The translations under genes were made by a program, and so were the position numbers. From positions 62,864,904 through 62,928,903 of the forward strand of contig CM055097.1 in assembly GCA_029204225.1 (NCBI GenBank): 64,000 bases of DNA, read 5' to 3'. Below are positions 58,596 to 64,000 of the stretch, in pieces (the first letter of the stretch is position 1; each line of letters begins with the position of its first letter). A model generated the notes under the pieces. It saw only the letters and a list, made by a program, of their open reading frames with translations, was not told the origin of the DNA and did no database searches. The stretch is from Diphasiastrum complanatum. Taxonomy: Eukaryota; Streptophyta; Lycopodiopsida; Lycopodiales; Lycopodiaceae.

Positions 58596-59240
58596 CCCAT
58601 ATCGGTGGAAGATAGCATTGTCTTAGCTTTTTTTATTAGATCGATATTGTTGTTGAAAAGCAATGTGTCGTCCACATACAAAGTGATAATAATAAAAAAA
58701 TGTTGCACTGACTTGAAGTAGACATTAGAATTTGAAGTGCCTGGTTTATAGCCGCGATCGATAAGAAAAGTATCAATCCTTTGAAACCATTCTCGAGCAT
58801 ATTTATTCAAGACATAAAGTGCTTCATGGAGTTTATAAACATGATTCTGTTTATCTTCGATGTTATAACCTTCGGGTTGCAACATGTAAATGCCTTTTTC
58901 AATTACTCCATTAAGATATGCTTTATGTACATCCATTTGATGTCTTTCCAAATCTGCAGCAACAGCAAATGGTAAATCTTTTCTCTCCATTCTTGTAGCT
59001 CTTCGCCTATAGTTGTAGGGATATCTTCGGTGCCATCTACCCAGGTCCATAGCCCTTCTCCCTTTAAGATGAGGAGGTCTTCGCCTTCCATGCTAGGAAG
59101 TTAGACCTAGCTGAGTCGAGGATTGAACAAATCTTCGACTGTATGCTGCTTATGGATGCCATTGTTGTGGACTGTGTTCTTCAGTTTGTTTTCTGGTTTC
59201 TTGTTTTGAATGTTCGATCTCCTGGATATCAAAGACTATA

Positions 59241-59252
59241 GGCTCTGATACC
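59241..59252 (-). promoter_or_regulatory. Primer-binding site (initiator tRNA-Met type)
   Basis: The minus strand reads TGGTATCAGAGC one base after the LTR end at 59254. Confidence 0.9.
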
Positions 59253-59253
59253 A

Positions 59254-59806
59254 CTGTTGAGGTAAATTCGAACATCAAATGTCCTGAATCCACTGTTGTT
59301 GAGAAAACTGGATGGCATTCAAGTCCGTCTGCCGCTACTACTTGCTAAATCAGATCTACAATCCTCCAAAGTATAGACATACTTCTACTGACCTACATTT
59401 GATTGTTTAAGCATTCAACAAGATAAACCAGTGTGTGGAATACTGAATAAACAGTTGATTACGAATAGATAACAATCAGACATCAAAGCATTTGAGATCA
59501 TTCAACATGTGCATCACAGCTACTATATTATCAATGATCCTTTTGTAAGAGCGATTGTGTGAGAAACCCACAAAGCGCGTTGGCGCAAGAGAAACTTTGT
59601 CTCTCGCAAAATATGTTAGATCATCTTGCTTAATAGCAGACTTCTAGGACGTCAGCTTAGCAACACTATGCTTAGCTCAAGTTGACACTCAACCAATTGA
59701 CGATCCAACCAATTCTCTCAATTTCAATCTGCTTATATGGATGGAGAAAGAAATGGTTTAAGTTAATCAAAGGTTACAAGAACGGATGATTAACAACATT
59801 CCAACA
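59254..59806 (-). repeat. Copia 5' LTR, 553 bases
   Basis: On the minus strand it starts TGTTGGAATG and ends CCTCAACA, the TG...CA form, immediately before the PBS. The length is similar to the LTR at 35580-36127, although the sequences differ by eye. Confidence 0.85.
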
Positions 59807-60142
59807 ATATCCAGATTGTCCATGGAGGGGAACGTCCTCCTGGTACTTTTTTCATTTCCTTTGTACTTTGAGCATGAAGATCCATCGCCTTTCGGTCTTC
59901 GTGTCTTCTTTGGCCTTCGGCTTCGCCATTGAGCCTCTTTGGGTCCACGAACATTTGATCTTTGCCTTTGAATGTCCTTTAGTCCACGAACGTTCTACCT
60001 TCGTCTTTGTGTATCCTTCAGTCCTCAAAGCTTTGGTCTTCGCATACAAGGTGTTGTTGCTTGCTATTGAGTTCGTATCCCTCTGGCTATGTCATGTAGA
60101 TTTCCTCTTCGATGGTTCCATTGAGGAAACGTTTGTGCAAAC
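59807..60142. other. No gene seen
   Basis: Loosely repeated CTTCGTCTTTG/CCACGAAC pieces lie just before the next Copia gag. No PBS is visible, so the 5' LTR of that element is not identified. Confidence 0.4.
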
Positions 60143-62595
60143 ATGAGTTCGAAAGCTGGCAAAGCTTTGTGGCTCGAAATATTTTGTTTTTTCAGTCTTA
60201 TCACAGACAAGATGAATGGATCCAATTATCATTTGTGGAAATTTAAGATGAAGACCTTGCTAATCACCCATGAGTTGTGGGATGTTGTTACAGATATCAA
60301 AGTACAGCCTGAAGGCGACACAGTCGACTCAAAGTGGAAATCGAAGGATGGAAAAGTTTTTTTGCTTATTCCTCAATATATCAAATACCATAGCTGAAGC
60401 CAAAACTTCAAAAGTAATTTGGGACATTCTGAGCTCACTATATGATGTGAGAGATGCAAGTACCAAGTTACATCTACAAAGGAAATTCTTCACACTCAAA
60501 ATGTCGAATAGTGATTCTCTTTATAGCCACATTAACCAGTTCAAAAATCTCTTGCAACAGATGGCCAATGTCGGAATAGTCATAGACGATCAAGATGCAA
60601 TAAAGGCATTGCTTTCAAACCCTACCCTCTACATATGAAAACTGGGTGATGATCATATAGAGACACTCAGATTTAACTCTTACCAGAGTTATCACTATGT
60701 TGCTGCAAGAAGATAATCGAGTAAGTTAGGACACTTCGTCTACCGCTTCATCTCATGCTCTATATGCCAACAAAGGCTCAAAACGACAAAAGCAGAAAGG
60801 CTCCAAGTAGTCGGCACCAAAGCAGAAGCCGATTCAAGGTCAAGGACAATCAGCAAATCCACAATCAAAGAAGAAGATGTTTTGTAGGTATTCCAAGCAC
60901 AGTAACCATGAGATCCAAGATTGCAGAGTTCTCAAAGCGAAAAACGTAGCCAAGCAACCTGATCAACAAGCAAATATCAACATCTCCTGAAGTTGACATG
61001 GACAAAGGTGCATTTATGGTCAAAGACCAAAAGGCATTTTTGGATGCCTCTTGGTTATTGGATTCTAGAGCTACTCAACATATGACCAATCATTGTGAGA
61101 CCTTCCACTCCTATACGCCTTACAACACAAAGAAGTATGTTCATCTCGGTGATGATAGCACTCACACTATCAAAGGTGAAGGTACTATAAGACTCAAGGT
61201 TCTAGCATAATCAATTCAAACTACTGTCAAAAGATTTGTATGTTCCTAAACTATCTACAAATCTATTATCAGTGAGTAGAATCACAGATTTAGATCATAG
61301 GGTGGAGTTTGAATCTGACCAATGTATAATTATTGATAGGTCCAGCAATAAGATCCTTGCACTCAACAAGAGGCATGGATACTTATATAGATTGGCACAT
61401 TCTTATTCTGATACTAGTCAAGCCTTGAAAACCTCTGTTCTTGTCAATAAAGCATTACTATGGCATCATCGCTTAGGACACTTGAATTACGCATCTGTTT
61501 TGAACATGTCTAGACAATCTCTAGCACTTGATCGCGACTATTCAATCGACAAAGTCGATCTCCCTGTCTATCATAGCTGCATCCTTAGAAAGTAGCTAGG
61601 ATTCTATTTAGACCAAGTCATAAGCATGCAGCAAAAGGTCTGTTAGACATTGTTCATTCAAATATATGTGGACCTATGCAATCTCCATCATTGCAAGATG
61701 CAAAGCATTTCATTACTTTTATTGACAAATTTTCTAGAAGAATAGTTGTTTACTTTATTAAGAAAAAATTGGAGGCTTTCAACAAGTTTCGACAATTCAA
61801 AGAGAATGCAGAAAATCAAACTGGTAAAAGAATCACAACACTGAGGTTTGACAACGGGACATAATACATCTCCACTGAATTTAAGGAGTACTGCCTTAAC
61901 AATGGCATTGAACAACAATACATTACCTCCTATTCACCTCAGTCGAATGGTCTTGCTAAAAGAAAGAACAGAACCTTAGTCAAATTAGCAAAGTGTATGC
62001 TATCACATGTGTCACTTCCAAAGTCCTTCTGGGCTGAAGTTGTTTCGATAGCAAACTATATTCAGAATAGATGTCTTACTAAAGGTCTCTCAGACAAAAC
62101 ACCATTTGAAGTTTGGACAAGTGCCAAACCTTCTTTTTTGAATTTACAAATTTTTGGATGTACAGCTTATGCATAGATTCCTCATGGTCTCAAGAAGAAC
62201 TCGACTTCTAGAGTATCAAATGTATTTTCATCAGCTACACTATTTCGGACCAAGCTTACAAGTTGTTCGATTCTATCGAGTTGAAGATATTCACTAGCCA
62301 GGATGTCATCTTCATCGAAGATCAGTTTATCGACCTCAAGGGAAAAGGCAAAGCCCATGTAGCCAACTTTTCCAACTCGTCCGACATATTGAACTTCGAA
62401 TTTCCTCAGTCCACTATTCCTATCAAATTTTTGAGCTCCTCTACTCACAACAAACAACCTATCAACAGCAAATCCGAAGATGATGATGTTGCAGTTCAGC
62501 AACTACAACATGATGAAAATGATCAACTTCTTTTATTACCCAGAAGATCATCAAGAACTAGCAGACCACCTAATAGGTATATCGACGAGAGTTAG
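60143..62595 (+). pseudogene. Copia gag-protease-integrase, no RT
   Basis: ATG at 60143. Gag (DKMNGSNYHLWKFKMKTLL, then after a shift near 60375 VIWDILSSLYDVRDAS, SHINQFKNLLQQM). Knuckle FCRYSKHSNHEIQDC has one Cys changed to Ser. Protease motif WLLDSRATQHM has Gly of DSGA changed to Arg. The pre-integrase region reads WHHRLGHLNYASV. The integrase core (61676-62160) keeps FIDKFSRR and RFDNGT. A TAA at 61862-61864 interrupts it, and the family Glu of NGVAERKN is Lys (NGLAKRKN; codon 61958-61960). The region after integrase (RRSSRTSRPPNRYID) ends at a stop near 62595. RT and RNase H are absent. Confidence 0.88.
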
Positions 62596-62865
62596 TACTG
62601 ATTAGTGGTGAAGATCAAGCCAAATTAGTGGTTTTGAACCCTCGCAAATAGTAAATTTTCCACTTTTTGTGAGAGTTAACTCTCGTAGAGATTTTTAGAG
62701 TCAGATCTAGACCAGATAGCTCCTATGATCCTTGCGAGAGTTACTTCCCAATGATCTGAGAGATATCAAGGTTTTTTGTCTGCAAAACAGCTAAAGAACT
62801 CTCGCACAGCCAACCCTTGCACTAAAGAGGGCCTCGTAGACTAGATCAGTGGAAAGATCTACATC
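62596..62865. other. No gene; GAGAGTTA-rich spacer
   Basis: Short repeated pieces such as GAGAGTTA and CTCTCGCA lie between the Copia pseudogene and the gypsy gag. They may belong to the leader or LTR of the latter. Confidence 0.4.
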
Positions 62866-64000
62866 ATGTCCAACTACTATCAAAATCTTTGGACAATCAA
62901 TGCAAGGAGTAAAAAGTTATCAAGGAAAAACCACCGTACAAGCCTGAATTTTCAACACCGGCATATCAGTTTGATCAAATCCATAAGGTCCAGATTGCAT
63001 CCCACTGTACAAGTAAGATCCAACTATCTTGGACCCAACCATCGAATGAATCTGAGATCTGGACAATCGGTAGCAAGAAGGACAATGAATCAAGCACCAC
63101 ACCTTCCTAGATTAGCAGTTGTGCAACAAGAGACAAAACCGGAACCAGTGCCAATGGATCCAATGGGTCACCCCATACCTATCACTCCCTTGCAAGCAGT
63201 CCGAAGGGCACCTCAGATGGGAATACCAAAATACGACAGATTATCAGATCACATCCGCTTCCTCCAGATCTACGAGCAAGCTTGTGAAATCTACGACGAT
63301 CAGACACCTACAGAGAAGTTGATATTGTTCCCCATGTCACTAGTAACGGTGGCTCAAGATTGGTTTTCAATTTGTTAGAAAAAGAAAAATCCACCTAGGA
63401 AGCGGTTAAAGCGACTCTCATCACACGCTTTAAACCAAGGAAGTTCCTAGAAGACCCGTTTCTCCTGCTCAGCAAGGTCAAGATGAGGAAAAGAGAAAGA
63501 GTCAGGGACTATATTGAGTGAGCCAAACATCTATGATCCGAGTGCAGTGTAGCCCTAACTCCTAATCATGCAGTGATCATGTGGTTCCTAGCAAGATTAC
63601 CACGTAGCATTAGGAGAGAACTGAAACAATGGGAGCAGTATGCTACCTCGCAAGAAGCTATGGAGGATGCCATCAGGGAAGAGGATGAGAGATCAGATGA
63701 CAATTATCCATCCACCCATACTCCTACTCCCTCGATAGCATCGTCATCATCAAATGCTTCCACTCTATCCACAAAACTATTGTTGGAACAAATGACAAAA
63801 TTACACAAACAGCATATGGAGAGGCTCACGACATAGTTTGATCAGAAACTGAAAGCCTTACAAGGCTGTAGCAGCACCGCCCAATCTGCCGGAACAAAAC
63901 CAGCTACAGTATCCCCGTTGCAAAAATGTATGGTGTTCAATAGTGCACACAAAAACATACAACGAACCAGGGCTAGCCAATCAAAGAGTGGCCCACTTAA
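62866..64000 (+). pseudogene. Ty3/gypsy gag, runs off the window edge
   Basis: ATG at 62866. A basic N-terminus precedes the Retrotrans_gag region: FLQIYEQACEIYDDQTPTEK, LVTVAQDWF, a frameshift near 63370, then AVKATLITRFKPRKFLEDPF, KVKMRKRERVRDYI and MWFLARLPRSIRRELKQW. In-frame stops occur near 63398, 63519 and 63834. Beyond the last the frame continues (FDQKLKALQG) to the window end. Same family as the minus-strand gag at 36.6-37.5 kb. The zinc knuckles seen there would lie beyond this window. Confidence 0.8.

Larger units (their letters stand above)
58596..59806 (-). mobile_element. Copia element, 5' LTR to internal RT, internally deleted and truncated
   Basis: On the minus strand: LTR (59806-59254), PBS, a short gag start (about 59190-59100), then a direct jump to RT sequence (QMDVHKAYLNGVIEKGIY, then YMLQPEGYNIEDKQNHVY and TLYVDDTLLF). 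It ends abruptly at SSTDMG, where CACTA sequence begins at 58595. Integrase and the rest of gag are deleted, and the 3' half and 3' LTR are missing. The RT closely resembles the fragment at 34.4 kb. Confidence 0.85.

Overview
The window is nuclear DNA of a land plant with a large, repeat-rich genome. A fern or other seed-free vascular plant, or a gymnosperm, fits best, but this is inference. Supporting signs are a long PLS-class PPR gene without introns, plant-type F-box/PP2 and thaumatin-like genes with kilobase introns, plant Copia and Ty3/gypsy chromovirus remnants, a CACTA TNP2 transposase, a Penelope-like reverse transcriptase, and very long CT/GA and GT tracts. There are no bacterial operons, no CRISPR array and no prophage.

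Layout. 1-1.0 kb: broken Penelope-like RT. 1.0-4.4 kb: microsatellites and two diverged copies of a dispersed repeat. 4.47-6.61 kb (+): PPR gene lacking its C-terminal E+/DYW end. 6.6-14.4 kb: no convincing gene; holds a perfect 43-bp palindrome near 9.25 kb. 14.4-15.2 kb (-): decayed gypsy integrase plus chromodomain. 15.77 kb (+) and 20.4 kb (-): two copies of a tRNA-derived SINE. 17.0-19.4 kb (-): two-exon F-box/PP2-like gene with a TATA box and telo-box-like motifs upstream. 20.1-22.2 kb: a dense block of foldbacks, including a large inverted repeat carrying CACGTG motifs. 24.2-24.8 kb (-): 5'-truncated LINE. 24.9-28.2 kb: internally deleted Copia element with both short LTRs. 28.3-41.1 kb: nested fragments of gypsy and Copia elements, plus one decayed coiled-coil ORF I cannot assign.

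41.5-46.9 kb (+): a three-exon thaumatin-like (PR-5) gene preceded by six CACGTG G-boxes and a TATA box. A splice donor overlapping the apparent stop of exon 2 suggests a third exon encoding a Gln/Pro-rich tail and a hydrophobic C-terminus. 46.9-51.5 kb: mostly featureless apart from a Copia RNase H remnant. 51.5-55.3 kb: long CT/GA/GT arrays, a Copia gag-protease remnant and a cluster of CCGAC motifs. 55.3-58.6 kb (-): five-exon CACTA TNP2 pseudogene whose 5' end is cut by a Copia fragment (58.6-59.8 kb, -, with intact 5' LTR and PBS). 60.1-62.6 kb (+): Copia gag-protease-integrase pseudogene. 62.9-64.0 kb (+): gypsy gag pseudogene of the same family as the one at 36.6-37.5 kb (-).

The three host genes (PPR, F-box/PP2, thaumatin-like) have no evident shared pathway. 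They look like isolated genes in a sea of transposons. I found no clear multi-gene undescribed system. The best candidates for something new are the 20-22 kb foldback block, the unassigned coiled-coil ORF at 32.9-34.4 kb and the hidden third exon of the thaumatin-like gene.
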